Assembly: GCF_006874475.1 (NCBI RefSeq) | Contig: NZ_VIRM01000002.1 | Location: 62,001-126,000 of the forward strand | Length of the DNA: 64,000 nucleotides | Direction: 5' to 3' | From: Microbispora hainanensis | GTDB taxonomy: Bacteria; Actinomycetota; Actinomycetes; Streptosporangiales; Streptosporangiaceae | Shown here: one piece after another, positions 1 through 8,495 of the stretch | Position numbering within the stretch: position 1 is the stretch's first letter | Layout: each line of letters begins with the position of its first letter | Notes under the pieces: generated by a model | Seen by the model: only the letters and a program-made list of their open reading frames with translations | Told to the model about the DNA's origin: nothing | Databases searched by the model: none | Translations under genes and position numbers: made by a program

Positions 1-473
1 TGGAGCTGAAGGAGAAGAAGCACCGCCTCGAGGACGCGATCTCCGCGACCCGCGCCGCGATCGAGGAGGGCATCGTCTCCGGCGGTGGCTCCGCGCTCGT
101 GCACGTGTCCAAGGAGCTCGACGACCTGGGCCTGACCGGCGACGAGGCGACCGGTGTCTCGATCGTCCGCAAGGCGCTGATCGAGCCCGCCCGCTGGATC
201 GCCGAGAACGCGGGCCTGGAGGGCTACGTCGTCACCACCAAGATCGCCGAGTTGAACGCCGGTGAGGGCCTCAACGCCGCCACCGGGGAGTACGGCGACC
301 TGGTGGGCCAGGGCGTCATCGACCCCGTCAAGGTGACCCGTTCGGCCGTGCAGAACGCCGCGTCCATCGCCGGCATGCTGCTCACGACCGAGGCCCTCGT
401 CGTGGACAAGCCCGAGGAGGAGGCTCCGGCCGCCAACGGCGGTCACGGTCACGGTCACGGTCACGGCCACTGA
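1..473 (+). CDS. groEL: Chaperonin GroEL (GroEL1 type), C-terminal part
   Basis: The gene enters from upstream of the window; the first complete codon is at base 3 and 156 residues are visible. They cover the C-terminal part of the equatorial domain, with the [11 protein letters not shown] segment near the start and the conserved [20 protein letters not shown] block. The protein ends in a run of Gly-His pairs. A histidine-rich tail marks the GroEL1 paralogue of actinobacteria; GroEL2 ends in Gly-Gly-Met repeats. The chaperonin folds cytosolic proteins with GroES, whose gene would lie upstream. A strong terminator follows directly. Confidence 0.96.
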   Translation, partial: ELKEKKHRLEDAISATRAAIEEGIVSGGGSALVHVSKELDDLGLTGDEATGVSIVRKALIEPARWIAENAGLEGYVVTTKIAELNAGEGLNAATGEYGDLVGQGVIDPVKVTRSAVQNAASIAGMLLTTEALVVDKPEEEAPAANGGHGHGHGHGH

Positions 474-492
474 TCCCGCGCCTTCCGCGCCT

Positions 493-542
493 CGCGCCCC
501 GCGCCCGCCCGCAAGGGTGGACCGCGGGGCGCGCTGCTTTTT
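493..542 (+). terminator. Intrinsic terminator after groEL
   Basis: A perfect 11-bp inverted repeat (CGCGCCCCGCG at 493-503 with its complement at 523-533) has a 19-base loop and is followed by CTGC and five T residues. It sits 20 bases after the groEL stop codon. Confidence 0.8.
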
Positions 543-786
543 CCGCCCGACGCCCGTCGTGTCATGGGCCGGACCGCCGGGGACGGAGCGGGCTCACGGG
601 CAATGCGAACGACGCACGCTTCTTTTTCGCTGTCAAGTCGTCCGGCGTATATCTCTTGTTTTGGGCATTCTGGTTGGAATGTTCCAACGGACGAGTGATC
701 AGATGATTACGGCGTGTTATCGACGCGTCAATGTGACCAATCCGTAGCCGTTAACCATGACGACATGAACGATCGCGGCGGGCATC
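543..786 (+). promoter_or_regulatory. Upstream region of the sigma factor gene, with a 16-bp dyad
   Basis: This gene-free stretch is less GC-rich than its surroundings, as expected for a promoter region. It contains the near-perfect palindrome GTTGGAATGTTCCAAC at 673-688 (7-bp arms, 2-bp centre), a candidate operator. A weak promoter-like pair, TTCGCT at 626-631 and TATATC at 648-653 with 16-bp spacing, lies upstream of it. No whiB or other small gene, as found at this place in mycobacteria, is visible. Confidence 0.4.
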
Positions 787-1413
787 ATGCCTAACGTGAC
801 CGAGGGATGCGTCGCCGACGCCGCAACTGGGGTAAGGCTTGCGACGAGATCGGATGAGCCCGACCTCAGGGAACTGACCAGCCTTGCCGTACAGGGAGAT
901 CGCACCGCCATCGAATCACTGCTGGGACATTTACGCCCGATGGTGGTTCGCTACTGCAGAGCCCGACTGGGCAGGGTGTCCGGTCAATATCACATCGCCG
1001 ACGACGTGGCCCAGGAGGTGTGCATCGCGGTGCTGTCGGCGCTGCCGCGCTACCGCGACATGGGCCGCCCGTTCGCCTCTTTCGTCTTCGGCATCGCCTC
1101 TCACAAGGTGGCCGACGCGCTGCGCAGCTCGGTGCGCTCGGCCGTGCCGACGCAGGACCTGCCGGACGGGCCCGACGAGGGCCCGGGGCCGGAGGAGACG
1201 GTCGTGCGCTACATCGAGGCGCAGCACGCCCGCGACCTGCTCGCCCGGCTCCCGGACACGCAGCGCGAGCTCCTCATCCTGCGGGTGGTCTCGGGCCTGT
1301 CGGCCGAAGAGACGGGTAATGTACTCGGCATGTCACCAGGTGCCGTCCGGGTCGCGCAGCATCGTGCGCTCGCCAGGCTCCGGCAGCTGGCCGAGCTGGA
1401 GTCGATTGCGTGA
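787..1413 (+). CDS. sigD: RNA polymerase sigma factor, SigD/ShbA type (group IV)
   Basis: This is a 208-residue sigma-70 family protein with region 2 around residues 45-110 ([18 protein letters not shown], then [18 protein letters not shown]) and region 4 around 150-200 ([21 protein letters not shown], then [18 protein letters not shown]). Between groEL1 and guaB it matches Mycobacterium sigD and Streptomyces shbA; ShbA is known to drive transcription of the principal sigma gene hrdB. The exact start is uncertain because no clear ribosome site precedes the ATG. Its TGA overlaps the GTG of the next gene (GTGA), so the two are translationally coupled. Confidence 0.9.
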   Translation: MPNVTEGCVADAATGVRLATRSDEPDLRELTSLAVQGDRTAIESLLGHLRPMVVRYCRARLGRVSGQYHIADDVAQEVCIAVLSALPRYRDMGRPFASFVFGIASHKVADALRSSVRSAVPTQDLPDGPDEGPGPEETVVRYIEAQHARDLLARLPDTQRELLILRVVSGLSAEETGNVLGMSPGAVRVAQHRALARLRQLAELESIA

Positions 1414-1625
1414 CCACGAAACGTCGTCGTACGGCTCGCCACCTCGGGTCGTACGGCGATGCCGACGTGGAGGGCGGAGTACTGCGGACGGACGCCCTCC
1501 TCGACGCGCTGGCCCGCCGTGAGCCGGTGGGCGGCGCGGACGCCGCCATCCGGTTGCTCGGCGCGCTCGTCGCCGACGTGGACAGTCAGCGGCTCTCCTC
1601 CGTGTCGATCACACCGTCCACGTAG
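1410..1625 (+). CDS. Minimal RsdA-like anti-sigma factor (N-terminal domain only)
   Basis: This 71-residue protein starts at a GTG overlapping the sigma factor stop. Its middle ([14 protein letters not shown], then [10 protein letters not shown]) resembles the sigma-binding N-terminus of mycobacterial RsdA (Rv3413c), the anti-SigD factor encoded at the same place. RsdA is about 300 residues with a membrane segment and an extracytoplasmic tail; here nothing follows the sigma-binding segment. The last ten or so codons run antisense into the 3' end of the convergent DUF5319 gene, so there is no space for the missing parts. It could be a soluble anti-sigma factor or a decayed remnant. Coupling to the sigma gene argues for a retained role. 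Confidence 0.65.
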   Translation: MTTKRRRTARHLGSYGDADVEGGVLRTDALLDALARREPVGGADAAIRLLGALVADVDSQRLSSVSITPST

Positions 1626-1963
1626 CCCCGGGCGTACTCCCAGCTGACGTAGTCGGCCGGGTCGGGCTGGTAGGCCGGCTCGTGGACCTGCGGCCGGCCG
1701 TTGTCGATCATCTGGCGCAGGTTGCCGCGCAGCAGGTCCCAGTCGAAGTAGTGCTGTTCCCCGCACTCCGGGCAGTCGAGGACGAGACCGAGCACGCCCT
1801 GGGGTTCGAGCAGGGAACGGAAGACCTCCACGTCGGCGAGATCGGTCAGCGCCTCGTCGCGTTCGGCGAGCGTCAGCGGCTCCACGTCGTCGGGCGCTCC
1901 AAGCTCCGCCGCGGGGTCGTTGGGGTCATCCGCGAACGGGTCGCGGGGGACGTCTTCCAGCAC
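1586..1963 (-). CDS. DUF5319 family protein (Rv3412-like)
   Basis: This is a 125-residue acidic protein of unknown function, homologous along its length to mycobacterial Rv3412, which also lies between sigD/rsdA and guaB2. Visible features are the DPFADDPNDPAAEL opening, a CPECGEQH segment whose CxxC could bind metal, and the conserved tail [21 protein letters not shown]. The GTG at 1963 is chosen because AAGGTGGG lies just upstream; in-frame upstream codons lack a ribosome site. Its 3' end overlaps the convergent RsdA-like gene by 40 bp. Confidence 0.8.
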   Translation of the reverse strand: MLEDVPRDPFADDPNDPAAELGAPDDVEPLTLAERDEALTDLADVEVFRSLLEPQGVLGLVLDCPECGEQHYFDWDLLRGNLRQMIDNGRPQVHEPAYQPDPADYVSWEYARGYVDGVIDTEESR

Positions 1964-2056
1964 GCATCCCACCTTATGACCACGGCCCCCTGCACGAGCG
2001 AAAGAGCGCCCCATCTGCTCGTCGGGCCGTGATCCGGCCGTGATCCGGAGGCGGCC

Positions 2057-3061
2057 TCACAGCCAGCCGCGACGGGCCGCCTCCACTCCGGCGTGGAAAC
2101 GGGACTGGGCCCCCAGCTCCGACATCGCCTCGGCGAACCTGGCCCGCACCGTGCGCACGGAGACCCCGAGGTGGCGGGCGATGGCGTCGTCGGACAGGCC
2201 GCGTGCGGCCAGGCGCAGCACCTGCTGCGCGTTGTTGCGCGGGAAGATCGGCGCGGCCCGGGCCCACAGCTCCTCGAACAGCGCCCGCAGCGTCCCCACC
2301 ACCACGGGGGCGTGGACCAGGTAGCAGTTGTAGGAGTGCTCGGGCAGCGGGACGCCCCACTCGGCGGGCAGCCCGGCGGTGCCCTCGCCGAGCGCGAAGA
2401 ACCAGCTCGGCACCGTGTCGAGGGCGCGCAGCCCCGCGCCGGCCGCCGAGAACCGCGCGCACACCTCCCTCATGGCGGGCTCCGACACGGCGTCGAGCGC
2501 GACGACCATCCGCGGGCGCAGGATGCCGTCCGCGGCGGCCTGGATCCACTGGCTGCCATAGCCGTCGGCGAACCTCGCCATGGTGCGGCGGTCCGCCACG
2601 GCCATGACCAGCTCGGCGGGGGGCGCCTGCAGCGCGAGGCCGATCACGCTCTCCCAGAGCTCGTCGGCGCCGCTCAACGGCTCGACCGAGAACCGCCCGC
2701 TGTGCCAGTCGTGGCCCGCGTCGTAGTGGTGGGTCAGGCGGCCGGCCGCCGCGAGCACCTCGTCGATCTGGCGGGTCTCCCGGGCCATGCGGTCGAGCCG
2801 CTCGGCCACCAACCGGCCGATCGCCGCGGCCGGATGCCGGGCGAGGAACTCCTCCCGCCGCCGGTTGACCGCGCCGAGCCGTACGAGCCCGTCCAGGGCG
2901 TCGAGAACGTCCTCTGCGGGCCGGTCGACGGCCTCGGCCAGTTCGGTCAGCGTGGCGCGGTGCAGCCGCAGCATGGCGGTGTAGAGGGCCGCCTGGTCGG
3001 CGGAGAGCCCGAGGCTCTCGAACGGGTCGGCCTGGGAGGTGGGGTTGCGCGTCGTACTCAT
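2057..3061 (-). CDS. TrmB/LuxR-type helix-turn-helix transcriptional regulator
   Basis: This 334-residue protein has a TrmB-like winged helix at the N-terminus (about 15-75: LGLSADQAALYTAMLRL, then LTELAEAVDRPAEDVLDAL), a central ligand or dimerisation region, and a LuxR-type DNA-binding helix-turn-helix at the C-terminus (about 270-325: AARGLSDDAIARHLGVSVRT). This build is common in actinomycetes, where such regulators often sit beside their targets, but no target is obvious here. The ATG at 3061 is preceded by GACGGAG. The guanine nucleotide genes are transcribed away from it across a 613-bp gap. Confidence 0.85.
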   Translation of the reverse strand: MSTTRNPTSQADPFESLGLSADQAALYTAMLRLHRATLTELAEAVDRPAEDVLDALDGLVRLGAVNRRREEFLARHPAAAIGRLVAERLDRMARETRQIDEVLAAAGRLTHHYDAGHDWHSGRFSVEPLSGADELWESVIGLALQAPPAELVMAVADRRTMARFADGYGSQWIQAAADGILRPRMVVALDAVSEPAMREVCARFSAAGAGLRALDTVPSWFFALGEGTAGLPAEWGVPLPEHSYNCYLVHAPVVVGTLRALFEELWARAAPIFPRNNAQQVLRLAARGLSDDAIARHLGVSVRTVRARFAEAMSELGAQSRFHAGVEAARRGWL

Positions 3062-3399
3062 GCTCGCTCCGTCGGTGGTCACACTGGTCGCGCGGCGCGC
3101 GTGGCGCCGCACTGGTCGCGCCGCACTGATGGTGCCGTGCCGATCGCGTCGCGCTGATCTCATCCTGTGCGTTGATCCACACGCTGATTGGCCGGGCGAA
3201 AACGTTTCCCGGCGTCCGGTGCGCCGACTTCCGTCGCACCCCCCTCGCTCTTGGGTCGCGAGAATAGCTCGGATTTTCCACGCTGTCCGTACTGTTCCCA
3301 CATTTGGCACGGCCGGCGGTGGCGGCTTTTGTATGGACGTGAGGGTTCGCATTTGTTTCCGGCACAGTTCCGGGAGACGGGAAATGCATCTTTGTGCAG

Positions 3400-3427
3400 T
3401 TGCACGTTACGCCCTTGCGCATAGACG
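3400..3427 (+). promoter_or_regulatory. Candidate promoter of a short terminated transcript
   Basis: TTGCAC at 3400-3405 and TAGACG at 3422-3427 are separated by 16 bp and fit the actinobacterial principal sigma pattern fairly well. The dyad GTGCAGTTGCAC (3394-3405) overlaps the -35 box. A transcript from here would start near 3434 and meet the terminator at 3523-3558, giving an RNA of about 125 bases. Confidence 0.35.
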
Positions 3428-3522
3428 CTGCGTGACGCATTCTTGACCCAGCGTTAGCCGGGAACGCCGCGTCTGCCGGGCGCGGAGGGGGGCTCGACGG
3501 GCGTGGCGGGCGCGACGCGGGG

Positions 3523-3558
3523 AAGTGGGGGGACCGGAAGCCGGTCCCCCCACTTTTT
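3523..3558 (+). terminator. Strong intrinsic terminator upstream of guaB
   Basis: A perfect 15-bp inverted repeat (arms 3523-3537 and 3541-3555, loop AAG) runs into five T residues on the plus strand. It lies between two divergently transcribed genes, where no annotated plus-strand gene ends. It therefore either closes a small RNA or is an attenuator in a long guaB leader. Confidence 0.85.
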
Positions 3559-3606
3559 GTGCCCTCCCTCTTGACAGGTCGGCCGGATGCGGTTTGGGGC
3601 GCCCAC

Positions 3607-3612
3607 TAGACT
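3607..3612 (+). promoter_or_regulatory. Candidate -10 box of guaB
   Basis: TAGACT fits the TANNNT consensus and lies 62 bases before the guaB start, downstream of the terminator. No good -35 is seen at 16-18 bp. The same hexamer occurs upstream of guaA at 21822. Confidence 0.4.
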
Positions 3613-3614
3613 GA

Positions 3615-5156
<1,542 letters not shown>

Positions 5157-5189
5157 CCCGTACCGGAAGAAACGGAAAGAACAGGCGAT

Positions 5190-6308
5190 ATGACACAGGT
5201 GGAGATCGGGCGCGGCAAGAGCGGGCGGCGTGCCTACGCGCTGGACGAGATCGGCATCGTGCCCTCCCGGCGCACCCGTGACCCGGAGGAGGTGTCGATC
5301 TCCTGGCAGATCGACGCCTACCGGTTCGACTCTCCGCTCGTGGCGAGCCCTATGGACAGCGTCGTGTCGCCGCGGACGGCCATCGAGATCGGGCGCCTGG
5401 GCGGCCTCGGCGTGCTCGACCTCGAAGGGCTGTGGACCCGCTACGAGGACCCGGCGCCGCTCCTCGAGGAGGTCGCCACCCTCGACCAGGAGGCCGCGAC
5501 CCGGCGGCTGCAGGAGATCTACACCGCGCCGATCAAGGACGACCTGATCGGCCGGCGCATCGAGGAGATCCGCGCGGCCGGCGTCACGACCGCCGTACGG
5601 CTGTCGCCGCAGCGCACCGTGCAGCACCACAAGGCCGTGATCGACGCGGGCGTGGACATCTTCGTGATCCGCGGCACGACGGTCTCCGCCGAGCACGTGT
5701 CGGGCCGGGCCGAGCCGCTCAACCTCAAGCAGTTCATCTACGAGCTCGACGTCCCGGTGATCGTGGGCGGCTGCGCGACGTACACGGCGGCGCTGCACCT
5801 CATGCGCACCGGCGCGGCCGGCGTGCTGGTCGGCTTCGGCGGCGGCGCCTCGCACACCACCCGCAACGTGCTGGGCGTGGTCGTGCCGATGGCCACCGCG
5901 ATCTCCGACGTGGCCGCGGCCCGCCGCGACTACATGGACGAGTCGGGCGGCCGGTATGTCCACGTCATCGCCGACGGCGGCATGGGCGGCTCCGGCGACA
6001 TCGCCAAGGCGATCGCCTGCGGCGCCGACGCCGTGATGGTGGGCTCGCCGCTCGCGCGGGCCTCCGAGGCCCCCGGGCGCGGGTTCCACTGGGGCTCCGA
6101 GGCCCACCACCCCGAACTGCCGCGCGGCAAGCGGGTCGAGTTCGGCACGATCGGCACGCTGCGGGAGATCCTGCACGGCCCGTCGTCGCTGGCCGACGGC
6201 TCGATGAACCTGCTCGGCGCGCTGCGCCGCACGATGGCCACCGCCGGCTACTCCGACCTCAAGGAGTTCCAGCGCGTCGAGGTCGTCGTCGCCCCGCCGC
6301 AGCGCTGA
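5190..6308 (+). CDS. guaB3: GuaB3 family IMP dehydrogenase-related protein
   Basis: This 372-residue TIM-barrel protein is a paralogue of GuaB that lacks CBS domains and is conserved in actinobacteria directly after guaB. The nucleotide-binding barrel is recognisable (VASPMDSVVSPRTAIEIGRL; IADGGMGGSGDIAKAIACGA). At the position of the catalytic loop GPGSICTT it reads GGGASHTT, so the cysteine is replaced by His222, which should prevent the standard IMP dehydrogenase reaction. A cyanobacterial GuaB3 has been described as a GMP reductase; the actinobacterial function is unsettled. It is probably co-transcribed with guaB. Confidence 0.93.
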   Translation: MTQVEIGRGKSGRRAYALDEIGIVPSRRTRDPEEVSISWQIDAYRFDSPLVASPMDSVVSPRTAIEIGRLGGLGVLDLEGLWTRYEDPAPLLEEVATLDQEAATRRLQEIYTAPIKDDLIGRRIEEIRAAGVTTAVRLSPQRTVQHHKAVIDAGVDIFVIRGTTVSAEHVSGRAEPLNLKQFIYELDVPVIVGGCATYTAALHLMRTGAAGVLVGFGGGASHTTRNVLGVVVPMATAISDVAAARRDYMDESGGRYVHVIADGGMGGSGDIAKAIACGADAVMVGSPLARASEAPGRGFHWGSEAHHPELPRGKRVEFGTIGTLREILHGPSSLADGSMNLLGALRRTMATAGYSDLKEFQRVEVVVAPPQR

Positions 6309-6323
6309 ACGATTGCCAGTGAG

Positions 6324-6353
6324 GGCCGGGCCCGGCGGCCCGGCCTTCGGCTT
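6324..6353 (+). terminator. Likely terminator after guaB3
   Basis: An 8-bp GC stem (GGCCGGGC 6324-6331 with GCCCGGCC 6338-6345) is followed by TTCGGCTTT. The poor U-tract makes it a weak candidate, but it sits between the convergent ends of guaB3 and nagA. Confidence 0.45.
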
Positions 6354-6394
6354 TCCCCGACCAGAGGGTCGAGAACTCGGACGCCGTGCTTCGG

Positions 6395-7540
6395 TCAGGG
6401 GTGACGGATCCAGACGCCGCGCTTCATCACGCCGCCGAGGCCGAGGTCGTCGTCGAGCACCACGAGATCGGCGTACTTGCCGACGGTGATCGAGCCGATC
6501 TCGCCGTCCAGCCCGAGGACGCGGGCGGGGGTGAGCGAGGCCATCAGCGCGGCGTCCACGAGCGAGCGCCCGACCTCCCGCACGGTGCGGCGGAAGGCCA
6601 CGTCCATCGTGAGCGTGCTGCCGGCGATCGGGCCGCCTCCGGGAGCGTCGGAGGCGATCCGGGCCACCCCGTCCACGACGTCGACGGTCATCGGGCCGAG
6701 CGGGTAGCGCCCGTCGCCCATGCCCGTCGCCGCCATCGCGTCGGTGACCAGGGCCGTACGGTCCGCGCCCGCGGCGTGCATGGCCAGGCGCAACATCGCC
6801 GGATGGACGTGGACGCCGTCGTTGATCAGCTCGACGGTCACCCGCTCGTCCTGGAGCAGCGCGGCGATCGGCCCGGGCGCGCGGTGGCCGAGCGGCGGCA
6901 ACGCATTGTAGAGGTGGGTCGCCACGGTGGCCCCGGCGTCGATCCCCTCGATCGTCTGCTCGTACGTCGCGTCGCTGTGGCCCAGCGCGGCGACGACGCC
7001 TTCGGCGGCGGCCTCCCTGATCACGTCGAGCGCGTTCGGCAGTTCGGGCGCGATCGTCAGCATCCGCACGTGGCCCCGCCCGGCCTTCACCAGCGTCCGG
7101 AACTCCGCCACGTCGGGCTCGCGCAGCAGCGTCGGCTCATGCGCGCCGCAGCGCGACCTGGCGATGTAGGGCCCCTCGAAGTGGATGCCGGCGAGCAGCC
7201 CCTCGTCGCACAGGTCGGCGAGCGTCGCGGCGGCCCGCGCGAGTGTGTCGGGCGCGGCGGTGACGAGGCTCGCCATGAGGGTGGTCGAGCCGCGGCCGAG
7301 GTGGAAGGCCGCGACCGCGGCGGCGGTCTCCGGGTCGCCGTCCGGGAAGCTCCCGCCGGCGCCGCCGTGGCTGTGGATGTCGACGAAGCCGGGGACGACG
7401 GTGCGCCCGCCCAGGCCGAGCCCGTCGCGCGGGGCCTGCCCGCGCCCGATGTGGGTGATCCTGCCGTCCTCGATGGTGAGCCAGCCGTCGTGGACGCCGT
7501 CGGGAGTGACGACGCGGGCATCGGAGAGAGTCACGCTCAT
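6395..7540 (-). CDS. nagA: N-acetylglucosamine-6-phosphate deacetylase
   Basis: This 381-residue amidohydrolase removes acetate from GlcNAc-6-phosphate in amino-sugar and cell-wall recycling. Family marks in order are VVPGFVDIHSHGG (first metal site), IHFEGPYIA, ALGHSDATYEQ, THLYNALPPLGHR (substrate-binding) and the catalytic Asp in VTDAMAATGM. The ATG at 7540 follows GGGAGGATGG; an upstream in-frame start nine codons earlier has no ribosome site. No nagB or PTS gene is adjacent. It is divergent from the methyltransferase gene at 7647. Confidence 0.94.
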   Translation of the reverse strand: MSVTLSDARVVTPDGVHDGWLTIEDGRITHIGRGQAPRDGLGLGGRTVVPGFVDIHSHGGAGGSFPDGDPETAAAVAAFHLGRGSTTLMASLVTAAPDTLARAAATLADLCDEGLLAGIHFEGPYIARSRCGAHEPTLLREPDVAEFRTLVKAGRGHVRMLTIAPELPNALDVIREAAAEGVVAALGHSDATYEQTIEGIDAGATVATHLYNALPPLGHRAPGPIAALLQDERVTVELINDGVHVHPAMLRLAMHAAGADRTALVTDAMAATGMGDGRYPLGPMTVDVVDGVARIASDAPGGGPIAGSTLTMDVAFRRTVREVGRSLVDAALMASLTPARVLGLDGEIGSITVGKYADLVVLDDDLGLGGVMKRGVWIRHP

Positions 7541-7607
7541 GCCGCCATCCTCCCGCGTCCAGCCCATGCACGCCGCTCCGGGTCCGGTGGCTCCCGCCGT
7601 ACGCGGG

Positions 7608-7624
7608 CCCTGTACACGACAGGG
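7608..7624. promoter_or_regulatory. Inverted repeat between nagA and the methyltransferase gene
   Basis: CCCTGT and ACAGGG are separated by five bases in the divergent intergenic region. It is a possible operator and does not resemble the DasR site of amino-sugar genes. Confidence 0.35.
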
Positions 7625-7646
7625 GCGTCGGCGGTAAGAACCAACG

Positions 7647-8375
7647 GTGATCGATTCACGTGCCGACTATGGTGTGGACGCGCCCGGCGTGCTGGCCGGA
7701 CTGATCCTCGGTGGCGTCGCCGAGCTGGCCTTCGCCGTCGTGCTCTTCGGGATCGGCTTGCCGATCCCGGCCGTCGTGCTCCTCGTGGGAGGGGTCATGC
7801 TGGTGGCGGGGGGTGCGGTGTTCGCGCACACCACTCTTCGCGGCAAGTTCGCGGTCTGGGACGCCGAGCTCGACCGGCTCGGGCTGAAGGGGGACGAGCG
7901 GGTCCTCGATCTCGGGTGCGGCCGCGGCCTGGTGCTGCTCAAGGCCGCGGCGCGGCTGCCGTCTGGCAGGGCCACCGGCATCGACCTGTGGTCGGCCAAG
8001 GACCAGTCGGGCAACAGCCAGGACGCCACCTGGGCCAACGCGCGCGCGGAGGAGGTCGCCGACCGGGTCGATCTGGTGACCGGGGACATGCGCGACCTCC
8101 CGTTCGACGACGCGGCGTTCGACCTGGTGGTCTCCAGCCTCGCGATCCACAACATCCCCCAGGAGGAGGGCCGCGCCGAGGCGGTGCGCGAGGCGTTCCG
8201 CGTGCTCAGGCCGGGCGGCCTGCTGCGGATCGCCGACTTCCGCAACGCCCCGCGATATGCCGAGGTGCTCAGGGAGTGCGGCGCCGCCGACGTCGAGGTC
8301 TACGACCTCGGCTGGCGGTTCTGGTATGGCGGGCCGCACGCCCGTACGTCGATGGTCGCCTGCCGGCGTCCCTGA
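7647..8375 (+). CDS. Membrane-anchored class I SAM-dependent methyltransferase
   Basis: This is a 242-residue protein. Two hydrophobic segments at about 12-60 (GVLAGLILGGVAELAFAVVL and VVLLVGGVMLVAGGAVFA) precede a Rossmann methyltransferase domain with the SAM-binding motif VLDLGCGRGLVLL near residue 90 and VVSSLAIHNI later. The methyltransferase should therefore face the cytosol from the membrane. The substrate is unknown; a lipid or quinone-like acceptor would fit the location but is only a guess. The GTG has no ribosome site; TAAGAA ends six bases before it, suggesting a leaderless mRNA. Confidence 0.85.
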   Translation: MIDSRADYGVDAPGVLAGLILGGVAELAFAVVLFGIGLPIPAVVLLVGGVMLVAGGAVFAHTTLRGKFAVWDAELDRLGLKGDERVLDLGCGRGLVLLKAAARLPSGRATGIDLWSAKDQSGNSQDATWANARAEEVADRVDLVTGDMRDLPFDDAAFDLVVSSLAIHNIPQEEGRAEAVREAFRVLRPGGLLRIADFRNAPRYAEVLRECGAADVEVYDLGWRFWYGGPHARTSMVACRRP

Positions 8376-8448
8376 GACGTGTTCACCGACTATTAAGCAG
8401 ATCCTTGGGAAAGGCGACGGAAAAGATGGATTCGCGGGCGACTACTCA

Positions 8449-8464
8449 CGGGTAGATTTACCCG
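8449..8464. promoter_or_regulatory. Candidate glpD promoter and operator
   Basis: The perfect inverted repeat CGGGTA-GATT-TACCCG overlaps a -10-like TAGATT (8453-8458) with TTCGCG at 8431-8436 as a weak -35. A regulator bound here would block the promoter of glpD, which starts at 8496. Confidence 0.45.
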
Positions 8465-8495
8465 GACGAGGCGAAAGCGGTACAGAAGGAGCCAT

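Noticed and set aside
517..747. Small open frame between groEL and the sigma gene
   Set aside because: It begins inside the groEL terminator, has no ribosome site and resembles no protein; no WhiB cysteine pattern is present.
3039..3446. Possible small protein gene in the regulator-guaB gap
   Set aside because: It overlaps the regulator start in antisense, has erratic composition and no ribosome site.
3571..3576. TTGACA as the -35 box of guaB
   Set aside because: The next good -10 (TAGACT at 3607) is 30 bp away, far beyond the usable 16-18 bp.
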